Of a stretch of 13,145 nt of DNA, positions 1-7,287 are shown one piece after another (position 1 is the first letter of the stretch; each line of letters starts with the position of its first letter). This DNA is from Actinomycetes bacterium (lineage in GTDB: Bacteria; Actinomycetota; Acidimicrobiia; Acidimicrobiales; SZUA-35). The position numbers and the translations under genes were made by a program. Location: NCBI GenBank assembly GCA_024227975.1, contig JAAETV010000082.1, positions 1-13,145 of the forward strand, read 5' to 3'. The notes beneath the pieces were generated by a model. That model was not told the DNA's origin. It did no database searches and saw only the letters and a program-made list of their open reading frames with translations.

Positions 1-1062
1 CCACAGTCGGGTGGAGATCGACTGTAGCTCGCTGGCCCAGCCAGAATCGACGACGATAGCCCCCCTGGGATAGTCGGAGTAGGCGGTGCCGATCCCCCAG
101 TAGGCGCCGTTGCGGATCCCGGCCTTGTATTCCGAGACCAACCCCTCCCTCCGCAGCGACCGAACCTGGTTGTCGGTGACCTTCCAGGCCCGGATCATGT
201 GACCGAGCCAGTTGACGGCCACCGAATCCTCGTACTGGAAGGGCCCACCCCCATCGCTGACCATGAGGGTGTGGTAGGAGTCGACCGGCTGGAGCCCAAG
301 GTTGTCGTACACCCCGCCATCTGTCAGCTCGAGGCGGTGGGGATAGGGCTTCTGGCCGGCCAGCGGCGGAGGATCCCGGTCGGGTGGGTCATCGAAGACT
401 TGGGTCAGGGCCGATTCATCGTCGAGCTCGATGACCATCGGAGACAGGAATGGTGGGAAAGCGGCCGAGGCAGCAACGACGGTTCCGAGGGACAGATCCA
501 GGTGGTCTCGCTTCCCGATGCGATAGTCGGCGGTGTAGGTCTTGGCGAAGCGGACCACTGAGCCGGTACCCATGTTGGTGGCGCAGAACACGAACCGGGG
601 CTCGGCCGGCACATCAGCCAGCCGAGCGCCTTCGAAGAACCGGTCATAGGCTCGGGCCACACGATCAGCGATCGAGGTTCGCGGCGTCAGCACACCGGTG
701 ATACCGCTGAAGGCATCGAGCCGGGACGAGGCGAAGGCCACCAGTGGTTCCTGGATCAGCTCAACGAAACGGTCGGTGCCGGCCCCGGGCCGGTGGATCG
801 CCTCCCAGTGGAGAGCCAGCTGGGCCGCGGTGATCGAGCCTCCTGAGACGCTCGACACCCGAGCCACGTGACGGAGGGCCCCGATCTCGTGGAGGCGACG
901 GAGGGTGCCCACATGGAACAGCATGGCGCGGAACCCACCCCCGGACAGGGCCAGGCCGGCCCCAGCCCGGCGGCGGTCGAGTCCCAGCTCGGCTGCTGGG
1001 AAGGAGGCCGACCTTGCGATGGCGGCGGGGGTGCGGGCCAGGATGGTGGCGAAGTCGGTCAT
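1..1062 (-). CDS. Patatin-like phospholipase, C-terminus cut by window edge
   Basis: Patatins are Ser-Asp dyad lipid acyl hydrolases that release fatty acids from membrane phospholipids. All the family landmarks are visible: the oxyanion-hole motif SGGGFRA at residues 40-46, the nucleophile elbow SSVSGGS at 70-76 (Ser73 as nucleophile; the usual first Gly of GxSxG is Ser71), and the Asp motif LTDGGVYDN with Asp248. About 354 residues are present and the frame stays open at the left edge, so only the C-terminal end is missing. No signal peptide precedes the catalytic domain, suggesting a cytosolic enzyme acting on the inner membrane face. ATG at 1062 is set by a GGAGG at 1072-1068, 5 bases upstream. 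The CHAT gene ends 19 bases before this start, so the two are probably co-transcribed. A membrane-degrading effector under CHAT control is plausible from order alone. Fold assignment is secure; substrate and role are inferred. Confidence 0.9.
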   Translation of the reverse strand, partial: MTDFATILARTPAAIARSASFPAAELGLDRRRAGAGLALSGGGFRAMLFHVGTLRRLHEIGALRHVARVSSVSGGSITAAQLALHWEAIHRPGAGTDRFVELIQEPLVAFASSRLDAFSGITGVLTPRTSIADRVARAYDRFFEGARLADVPAEPRFVFCATNMGTGSVVRFAKTYTADYRIGKRDHLDLSLGTVVAASAAFPPFLSPMVIELDDESALTQVFDDPPDRDPPPLAGQKPYPHRLELTDGGVYDNLGLQPVDSYHTLMVSDGGGPFQYEDSVAVNWLGHMIRAWKVTDNQVRSLRREGLVSEYKAGIRNGAYWGIGTAYSDYPRGAIVVDSGWASELQSISTRLW

Positions 1063-1081
1063 TGGTTCCTCCGATGGTGAG

Positions 1082-4000
1082 TCAGGTTGGGGGGCTTGGA
1101 TGCCGGCCGGGTGATTGGCCGCAAATCAGGACGAACGGGGCCCACGCCCCGGTCTCGTGTCCGCTCAACCGATCCGAGCCACCATCGATCTCGTCGCCGT
1201 CGTCGCGGTCGACGAACTCCTCGGGCAGGGTGAGCCGACGGCCTCGGGCCGCCGGAGCGGTCGAGCGGCCCCGCCGCTTCCGGGCCGCGGACGGGTCGCC
1301 CCCCAGCCGACGGTAGGCCTCGTCGATGGCGTCGGCGGCGAGGGACCGGATCTCCCGCTGAGCGTTGGCCAGCGCCGGGGCCGGAGCGTGGCCGGCAGCC
1401 AGTTGCCGGTAGAAGGCCTCCATGATCACACAGGCGGCGATGTCGTCGACCGGCCACAGCGAGACGACGGCGGCCCTAGCGCCGGCGGCCAGGAGGCCGC
1501 GGGCCAGGCCGACGACGTCGCCTCCCAGAGTGATGGCACCACGGCCGGTGTCGCAGGCGCTGAGCACGACAAGCTCAACATCGAGCCGCAGCCCGATGAG
1601 GTCGGAGACGGTGAGCTCATCCCGGCCGGCCAACACGATCGACGAGGCCGCCGGAGCAATCTCATCCAGGCGGCCGTGGGCCGCCAGGTGGACGATCGAC
1701 GACGTTCCCGAAGCGATCTCGTCCCTGACTAGTCGCTCGGTGGCCTCGCCCTTGAGTAGGACACGGGCCGAGGGGAGCAGTCGGCCGACCGCCTGGGCCT
1801 CGACGACGGCGCCCGGCAACCTCTCCAGATCCGGATGCTGGTCCGGCGCGAAGGCCGGATCGCCGACCACGACCGCCGAGCGGTCTGCGATGGGTCGGTC
1901 CAGGGGGCGGGCGAGCAGCACTGAGGCGGCCGGGGCGTACGAGACCACGTGCGACTGGCCGAGGGGGACGCCGTCGAAGGGGAGCACGTGGAACGGCACC
2001 TGGTGTAGCGGCCCGAAGGGCACGATCACCAACCGGCGGTGACGGCGCAGTACCGGAGCCACCGGGTCCAGTAGCAGCCGGGCCAGTCGTTCGGCCTCCA
2101 GATCCGGATCACCCCGCTGGCAGGCCTCGATGAGAGCGCTGACCAAGCTTTCGACCGAGCGCTCCAGGGTCGAGGCCTCCCCGACCACCAGTTGCCGCCG
2201 GCCGGCGCCGTAGGCGACCAGGGTCCGCCCGACCAGCTGGTACTCGACGACGGCGGCGTCGGGGGGCAGTGCCTCGAGCACGACGGCAGCCGGAATGGGG
2301 GGATCGAGCCCGAGGACCGAGCGCAACAGCTCTGGATGCTGCTCCTCGAGCTCGGCCTCGAACCTGACCAGTCGGTCGTCCGCCTTCGCCAACGCCCGGT
2401 GGCCCCGGTCGATCCCGTCCGGGTCCCCCGTGTCGTAGGCTCGCAGGAGGCGGTCGGATTCCGTGGCCCACACCGCGGCCACCTCCTGCCATCGCCGGAA
2501 CGGCCGGTCGACCGTATCAGGTCGGCGCTCCAGCAGTTGGCCGATGGCCAACGAACGGCCCCGCTCGCTCCAGGTCAGGGCATCGAGGATGGCCTGACGG
2601 CTCCCGGCCCTGTCGTCGATCCGATCCAGGCTCCAGGCCCGAGCCAGCTCGATCCTCGATGCCGTCAGATAGGTGGCAGCCGCCGATGGGTCGTCGCAAG
2701 CTCCGACCCGGTCACCGTCGAGTTCCAGATCGGCCACCAGTAACTCGAAGCCCTCGATGGCGAGGCCAATCGAGTACCGGGCCTCCTCGATCGACCCGGC
2801 GGCCAGCTGGGCTTGGGCTCGATTGGTCCACTCGGTCCAGCCGAGACTGTCGGCCCCGTCCCGCCTGTGATCTCGATCGAGGTCCCTGTACAGGGCGACA
2901 GCCCCCTCGTGGTCCCGGGCCATCGAAGTGAGGCGGGCCTGCATCCAGCCTGGCATGGTCTGGCGCACCGCTGACGAGGCCAGTCGTCGGCGGGCCTCGT
3001 CGAAGCGGCCCCAGACGCACAGGATCAGGACCCCGAGGGCAGGCTGGGCGGGGGCGCCCCGATCGACCTCGGCCAGGGCCGCCTCCAACCACCGGTCAGA
3101 CTCAACCAACCATCCACCGGCCCGCGCAAGCTGACTCCTTAGCAACATGGCCCGGATGTGCAGCAGCCCAGCCTGCTCTCGGAGGGCTTGGGCCGCGAGC
3201 TGGAGCACCTGCTCCTCGAACCCAGTCCGCTCTCGGGTCGAGTCGTCAATCACCTGCTCCAGGTCCCGGCCTTGGCCGGAGGCGGCGACTTCCGACAAGA
3301 GGTCCGAGGCGTCGACCAGGAGCCGATCGCTGACGTCACCGGCCGGCAGATCAGCGACCTCGACCAATCCCTGCATGGCCTCGATGATTCGATCCAGGGT
3401 CGGCAGCGCCTTGGCTGCCGACCCTGAGCTGGCCTGCCGGACGAGGGCGAGGGAGGCCGTCATCAGGGCGTCACCCTGGGCCAGCCAGGTCACGCCATCG
3501 CCGCCGATCCGGGAATCGAGGCGCCACAGCCGCAGGGCCTGCTCGAGGCGAATCAGGGCCCGGCTGACCCGAAACCGGGCGAGGTCGACGATGGCCAGGA
3601 AGCTGAGCAAGGGAACGACGGCCTCCGGCCCGAGCCGGGCCACCAACGGAAGGGCCAGCGAGGCTGCTACCTCGGCCCGGTCGTTGTCGCCCTCCCGATG
3701 CCAGGCCTCTGCCGCCCGCTGGAGCAACCGGCCGAGCCCGGTGGCATAGCTGGCGCTCCCATCGGTCCGAGCCCAGGCCAGCAGCTCGGCGATCTGCCCC
3801 CTGGCCTCCAGGCTCATGCCCGTCCCCGAGGCCAACCGGACCGCGGCGGCCTCACCGCTGGCGATCCGGTTCAGCAACACATGGACCCGGGTCAGCCACT
3901 GCTCGGCGGCGTGGCCGCCAGCCTCCCAGGCCCGCTGGGCCTCAGCAGCCAAGCGGCCGTGGTCTTCGAGGCGGCCGTCGAACCAGGCGATAGCAGCCCG

Positions 4001-4852
4001 CCGCATGGCCAGCTCGGCCCGGAGCCCTGGCTGGTCGAGGTCGGCTACGAGCACCTCGGCCTCCCGGTAGCTGGCCGAGGCTCGGGCCGTCGCCTCGGGA
4101 CCGGGATCGGGCCAGCCGAGGACCCCGCTGTGGAGGTCGAAGCCGAGCGTAACCGGCGAGCCCGCCAGGGTGAGGTGCCAGTCACCCTCGAGCAGGTAGG
4201 TCGAGGCTATCCCGACCGCATCGTCCACCGAGAGGTAGGCGTCGCGGATCCCAGCCAGTCCACCGACATGATCGAGCTCGACCCCGGCCCGGCGCAGCAG
4301 GTCGATCTGGGCTGCAGCCGACCAGCCGGCTGCGCCATTGTCGCCGTGCTCGATGGCCACCTCCATGAAGCGCTGGAGGTCGCCGGCGAAGACGGCCGCC
4401 AGCTGCTGGACCACCTCCGGCCCAAGGCTGGCACGGGGCCCAACCAGGTCCCGCTTTGCCGGTGTCGGGACCGGGCCCCAGGTCACGGCGGCCTCGATGA
4501 GGCGGACCGGGACTGGCCCGTCGGCAGGGACGACGTCTGGTGGCCGCGCGACCAGCTCCTCAGGGACCAACTCGCCGCCAAGGAAACCAGGATAGTGATT
4601 CTGGTCGATGTCCCAAGCCCACAACCGGCAGGCTGCGGTCATCCGCCGCAGGTCTGGATTGGACACCCCTTCCAGCCCGATCAGATGGGAACGGGCCCTA
4701 CCCGGTTCCCCGGCCAGCAGAGCGGCCACAGCGGCCTCGACCAGGTGCCTGGGGTTGCCGTCGCGGTCCAGGGCCTCGGCGGCCGACGCGCTCAGGACCG
4801 CAGGGCTGGTTCGGCGGGCCTCGGCCACCAGGTCAAGGGCGCCGTCGGTCAT
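1082..4852 (-). CDS. Large helical-repeat (TPR-like) protein with C-terminal CHAT protease domain
   Basis: This 1256-residue protein has about 860 residues of Ala/Leu/Arg-rich paired helices of TPR type, then a CHAT (caspase HetF-associated with TPRs) cysteine protease domain at about 865-1245. The domain shows VVEYQLVGRTLVAYG at its start, FGPLHQVPFHVLPF near 945, HLAAHG with catalytic His1059, LSACDTG with catalytic Cys1100, and the terminal strand GAWAPFVLICG. The His-Cys dyad is intact, so activity is expected. About 50 residues rich in Arg/Lys and then Asp/Glu separate the last helix from that strand; many CHAT domains are shorter here. ATG at 4852 is chosen over the longer open frame to 5236 because it forms an ATGA overlap with the upstream MBL gene and has GGAGG at 4861-4857, and the upstream extension has low-complexity out-of-frame character. 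In family terms, TPR-CHAT proteins such as the Craspase protease sense a partner through the repeats and cleave a specific substrate. Neither sensor nor substrate is identifiable here. Confidence 0.93.
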   Translation of the reverse strand: MTDGALDLVAEARRTSPAVLSASAAEALDRDGNPRHLVEAAVAALLAGEPGRARSHLIGLEGVSNPDLRRMTAACRLWAWDIDQNHYPGFLGGELVPEELVARPPDVVPADGPVPVRLIEAAVTWGPVPTPAKRDLVGPRASLGPEVVQQLAAVFAGDLQRFMEVAIEHGDNGAAGWSAAAQIDLLRRAGVELDHVGGLAGIRDAYLSVDDAVGIASTYLLEGDWHLTLAGSPVTLGFDLHSGVLGWPDPGPEATARASASYREAEVLVADLDQPGLRAELAMRRAAIAWFDGRLEDHGRLAAEAQRAWEAGGHAAEQWLTRVHVLLNRIASGEAAAVRLASGTGMSLEARGQIAELLAWARTDGSASYATGLGRLLQRAAEAWHREGDNDRAEVAASLALPLVARLGPEAVVPLLSFLAIVDLARFRVSRALIRLEQALRLWRLDSRIGGDGVTWLAQGDALMTASLALVRQASSGSAAKALPTLDRIIEAMQGLVEVADLPAGDVSDRLLVDASDLLSEVAASGQGRDLEQVIDDSTRERTGFEEQVLQLAAQALREQAGLLHIRAMLLRSQLARAGGWLVESDRWLEAALAEVDRGAPAQPALGVLILCVWGRFDEARRRLASSAVRQTMPGWMQARLTSMARDHEGAVALYRDLDRDHRRDGADSLGWTEWTNRAQAQLAAGSIEEARYSIGLAIEGFELLVADLELDGDRVGACDDPSAAATYLTASRIELARAWSLDRIDDRAGSRQAILDALTWSERGRSLAIGQLLERRPDTVDRPFRRWQEVAAVWATESDRLLRAYDTGDPDGIDRGHRALAKADDRLVRFEAELEEQHPELLRSVLGLDPPIPAAVVLEALPPDAAVVEYQLVGRTLVAYGAGRRQLVVGEASTLERSVESLVSALIEACQRGDPDLEAERLARLLLDPVAPVLRRHRRLVIVPFGPLHQVPFHVLPFDGVPLGQSHVVSYAPAASVLLARPLDRPIADRSAVVVGDPAFAPDQHPDLERLPGAVVEAQAVGRLLPSARVLLKGEATERLVRDEIASGTSSIVHLAAHGRLDEIAPAASSIVLAGRDELTVSDLIGLRLDVELVVLSACDTGRGAITLGGDVVGLARGLLAAGARAAVVSLWPVDDIAACVIMEAFYRQLAAGHAPAPALANAQREIRSLAADAIDEAYRRLGGDPSAARKRRGRSTAPAARGRRLTLPEEFVDRDDGDEIDGGSDRLSGHETGAWAPFVLICGQSPGRHPSPPT

Positions 4853-5988
4853 CGGGCCTCCAGCTCGAACCGCAGGCCCGGCCCGTCGGCAGGGGCGAAC
4901 CCGGTACCGAACCGCCAGCGGTTCTGGAGTCGAGGCGAGCTCCATCGCCGGTTGGGTGCACTGTCGTGGTTGAACCACAGCATCGACCCGGGGGGACTGG
5001 TGGTGGCCACCCGGGCCAGAGCTACGTCGTCGGGGTGCTCGAACCGCTCGCCGGTAGTCGAGACGACATAGTGGTGAGCCGGGGCCAGCTCGAGGAGAGC
5101 GAGAGAGACGTTGCCCTGGCTGCCGTGGTGTGGCAGCTTGAACAGGTCGAGCTCGATCGGGCCACCCCGCCGGTCGGTCAGGGCGTACAGGGCGGCCCCC
5201 AGCACGCTCACGTGGGCGTCGGCAGCAAACAGGCACCGTACCCCGCGATGCTCGAGTAGAAAGGCGATGCTGCTGCCGTTGGGGATAGAGCGGTCGGCTG
5301 GCACGGCGGTGGCGGCCAGGGCGTCGAGGTCATCGAGTGGTACCGGCGGCTGCCTTGGTTCCGGGTCCTGGGACGGCTCGCCACGCTTGAGTCGGTCTAG
5401 GTACCGGAACCAGCTCCGCTCCAGGGCTCGGAGCCGCCGGTCGGTCGGGGACAAGAGTGTGATCACCGGCCCGCCGGCCCCTACCTCGACGGTACGGAGG
5501 CCGGCATCGGGTCCGGTACTCACAGCACAGCCGGCGAAGGCTACGTTCCACGGCAAGGCCAATCCGGCCCCGGCCCCGACTCCGGTCAAGATCTCGACCA
5601 GAGCCTGACCCTGAGCCAGGCTCCGCCGGCGGGCCTCAGCGGCCGACGGCAGCAGTGGTGGGCCGTTGAACCACACGTCGCCGATGTCGAGAGCCAGGTC
5701 GGTCCACTCACCGCTGAGCAGAGGAAGCAGGCCCCCGATGTGGTCGGAGTCGACGTGGGAGACGACGAGGACGTCGATCCTGCGGCGGTCGTCGTCGATG
5801 GCGGCCAGGCGTCGCCGGAGCTGCGGCCAGAACTCGGGTAGGCCTCCGTCGATCAGGAGCCGCCAGGGCGGCCCGATCCGACGATGACATTCGACCAGGA
5901 TGCAGTCCCCCGGTCCGGCGGTCAGTACCTCGACGGTGACCGCGGTCTCACTCCTCGCCACGTCGACCCGGCCCTGCTCGTCCGGCAT
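4849..5988 (-). CDS. ComEC/Rec2-type metallo-beta-lactamase-fold hydrolase (HxDxDH variant)
   Basis: The protein has 379 residues and a stand-alone MBL fold of the kind fused to the C-terminus of the DNA-uptake protein ComEC. The first strand carries TAGPGDCILVE. The metal motif is SHVDSDH (His78, Asp80, Asp82, His83), so the second His of HxHxDH is Asp, as is common in the ComEC group. Later come SSIAFLLEHRGVRCLFAADAH and LPHHGS (His287, His288), the typical distal ligand region. No channel or membrane segment is present, so it is not a full ComEC; it should be cytosolic. The upstream MBL gene stops 3 bases before this ATG, and this gene's TGA overlaps the CHAT ATG, so translation is coupled on both sides. 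No strong Shine-Dalgarno precedes ATG 5988; GTG at codon 10 is an alternative start. Known members act on nucleic acid or phosphodiester substrates, but the substrate here is unknown. Confidence 0.85.
   Translation of the reverse strand: MPDEQGRVDVARSETAVTVEVLTAGPGDCILVECHRRIGPPWRLLIDGGLPEFWPQLRRRLAAIDDDRRRIDVLVVSHVDSDHIGGLLPLLSGEWTDLALDIGDVWFNGPPLLPSAAEARRRSLAQGQALVEILTGVGAGAGLALPWNVAFAGCAVSTGPDAGLRTVEVGAGGPVITLLSPTDRRLRALERSWFRYLDRLKRGEPSQDPEPRQPPVPLDDLDALAATAVPADRSIPNGSSIAFLLEHRGVRCLFAADAHVSVLGAALYALTDRRGGPIELDLFKLPHHGSQGNVSLALLELAPAHHYVVSTTGERFEHPDDVALARVATTSPPGSMLWFNHDSAPNRRWSSPRLQNRWRFGTGFAPADGPGLRFELEAR
4857..4861 (-). promoter_or_regulatory. Ribosome binding site of the CHAT gene
   Basis: GGAGG on the minus strand lies 4 bases before ATG 4852. 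It supports that start over the in-frame extension to 5236, which lies entirely inside the upstream MBL gene. Confidence 0.7.
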
Positions 5989-5991
5989 CGC

Positions 5992-7287
5992 TCAGCCAAT
6001 CGGGATCGTGAAGTCGATCCGGATGGCCTTGGCTTCATCCTCTCCAGCGGCATCCTCGTCGCCGTTGTGGGCTGCGGAGTCGGCGGCCGGGATGACTCGC
6101 ACTTCGGACCCGTCCCGGTCTTCGATCGGGGGCTGGTCGCTACGGACCACCCTTTTGGGCCCAATCCGCTCACCGAGTGCCTCGATCAGCTTGGGCTCGG
6201 GGATCTCGGTGAACCGACCATGTGGGGTCACCGACACGGCGGCCACGACCGGGCCTGCGTCGGGCAAGACCTGTCGGACGAAGCGGGTCGGGGTTGCGTT
6301 GTGGCTGCCGTGATGGCCCACCTTGTAGAACTTGGTGCGCCGAAGCAGGTCGGTGACTCGGGGATCGTCGAGGTTCAGCTCCCAGGTTCCCCACTGGGAG
6401 TCTCCGGGGAACAGCAGTACCGACTCCCCGATCTCGAACGCCAGCATCAGGCTGGTGTTATTGACCGCCTTCTCCAGGGCCACCGCTCCCAGCACCGCCG
6501 CCTCGATCGACATCCGCTCCAGTCGCTCCCGCAGTCGTTCGGGCAGGGGGTACCGGTCCTCGAAGTTCTCGACGGGCCAATCTGGGAAGACCTGGCCCCG
6601 ATCACCATTCCCGTCCAAGCCATGTCCCGCCAACCGGAGGAACCCCTCGTCTGAAGGAGGATCCATGTCCCTGATGACGGCCTCGTCCCGGGACGGTCCC
6701 AGCACGTGCACCGTGACGCCGGGCAGGGCAGGGCAGCCGATGGATCCAGTCTCCCTCTCGGGCAGGAACCGACGTCGGGCCCCGTTGCGACCGTCCCGGA
6801 AGCCCCGGTGGAGGGTGGCCATGGCCGGCTCGTTACTGAGGCCAAGTGTGTTGTCGATCACGTGGCCGAGCAACTGCTCCTGGTCCACCGAGAGCCCCCG
6901 GAGCCGGGGTTGCTCCTCGGCTAGGCTGGCGGCAAAGCTGGCCATCTCGTTCAGGATCCGGACTGCGTCGTCATCGTCGGGGTTCTCGGTCCAGGGCAGC
7001 CACACCTCCTCGACCGCGACATCCCGCCAGGCCGGATCGGCGAAGCCCGAGACATGGTCGCGGTGGCGATGGCTGGCCACAACCACATCGATCCGGGCCC
7101 CGTCGTCGTCGGTGACATCGTTGATCAACTGGGCCACCACGGCGTCCGTCCCACCTTCGATACCGCGCTTGATGGAGCCACAGTCGATCAGGACCCGACG
7201 CTCCCTTTCGCCGCCGGGGAGGCGGAGCAGGAAGCAGTCGCCGAAGCCGACGTTGTACATCGAGACCGTGATCGCATCATCGGCCAT
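5992..7287 (-). CDS. Second ComEC/Rec2-like MBL-fold hydrolase (canonical HxHxDH)
   Basis: The protein has 431 residues. The N-terminal strand is MYNVGFGDCFLLRL, followed by LIDCGS, then the canonical zinc motif SHRHRDH (His73, His75, Asp77, His78), VLLFPGDSQWG, and KVGHHGSHNATP (His325, His326, His329). Sequence around these motifs differs clearly from the neighbouring MBL protein, so the pair is not a recent duplication. There is no signal peptide or membrane segment. The C-terminal stretch carries an acidic segment (NGDEDAAGEDEAKA) before the end. ATG 7287 is preferred because GAGAGG lies 7 bases upstream and the protein then starts close to strand 1. An in-frame ATG at 7308 would add seven residues. 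The start lies inside the 3' end of the metallopeptidase gene (11-bp overlap), indicating coupling. The fold call is strong; DNA, RNA or small-molecule phosphodiester substrates are all possible. Confidence 0.85.
   Translation of the reverse strand: MADDAITVSMYNVGFGDCFLLRLPGGERERRVLIDCGSIKRGIEGGTDAVVAQLINDVTDDDGARIDVVVASHRHRDHVSGFADPAWRDVAVEEVWLPWTENPDDDDAVRILNEMASFAASLAEEQPRLRGLSVDQEQLLGHVIDNTLGLSNEPAMATLHRGFRDGRNGARRRFLPERETGSIGCPALPGVTVHVLGPSRDEAVIRDMDPPSDEGFLRLAGHGLDGNGDRGQVFPDWPVENFEDRYPLPERLRERLERMSIEAAVLGAVALEKAVNNTSLMLAFEIGESVLLFPGDSQWGTWELNLDDPRVTDLLRRTKFYKVGHHGSHNATPTRFVRQVLPDAGPVVAAVSVTPHGRFTEIPEPKLIEALGERIGPKRVVRSDQPPIEDRDGSEVRVIPAADSAAHNGDEDAAGEDEAKAIRIDFTIPIG

Noticed and set aside
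3698..5071. Long plus-strand ORF (457 codons) antisense to the CHAT gene
   Set aside because: It is Gly/Pro/Arg/Gln-rich with no recognisable motif. Such long antisense frames are normal opposite GC-rich genes with G/C at third positions, and the minus strand carries clear CHAT and MBL motifs.
4853..5236. 128-residue N-terminal extension of the CHAT protein
   Set aside because: It lies wholly inside the MBL gene in another frame. ATG 4852 has GGAGG and an ATGA overlap, and the extension's sequence is Arg/Pro-rich shadow coding.
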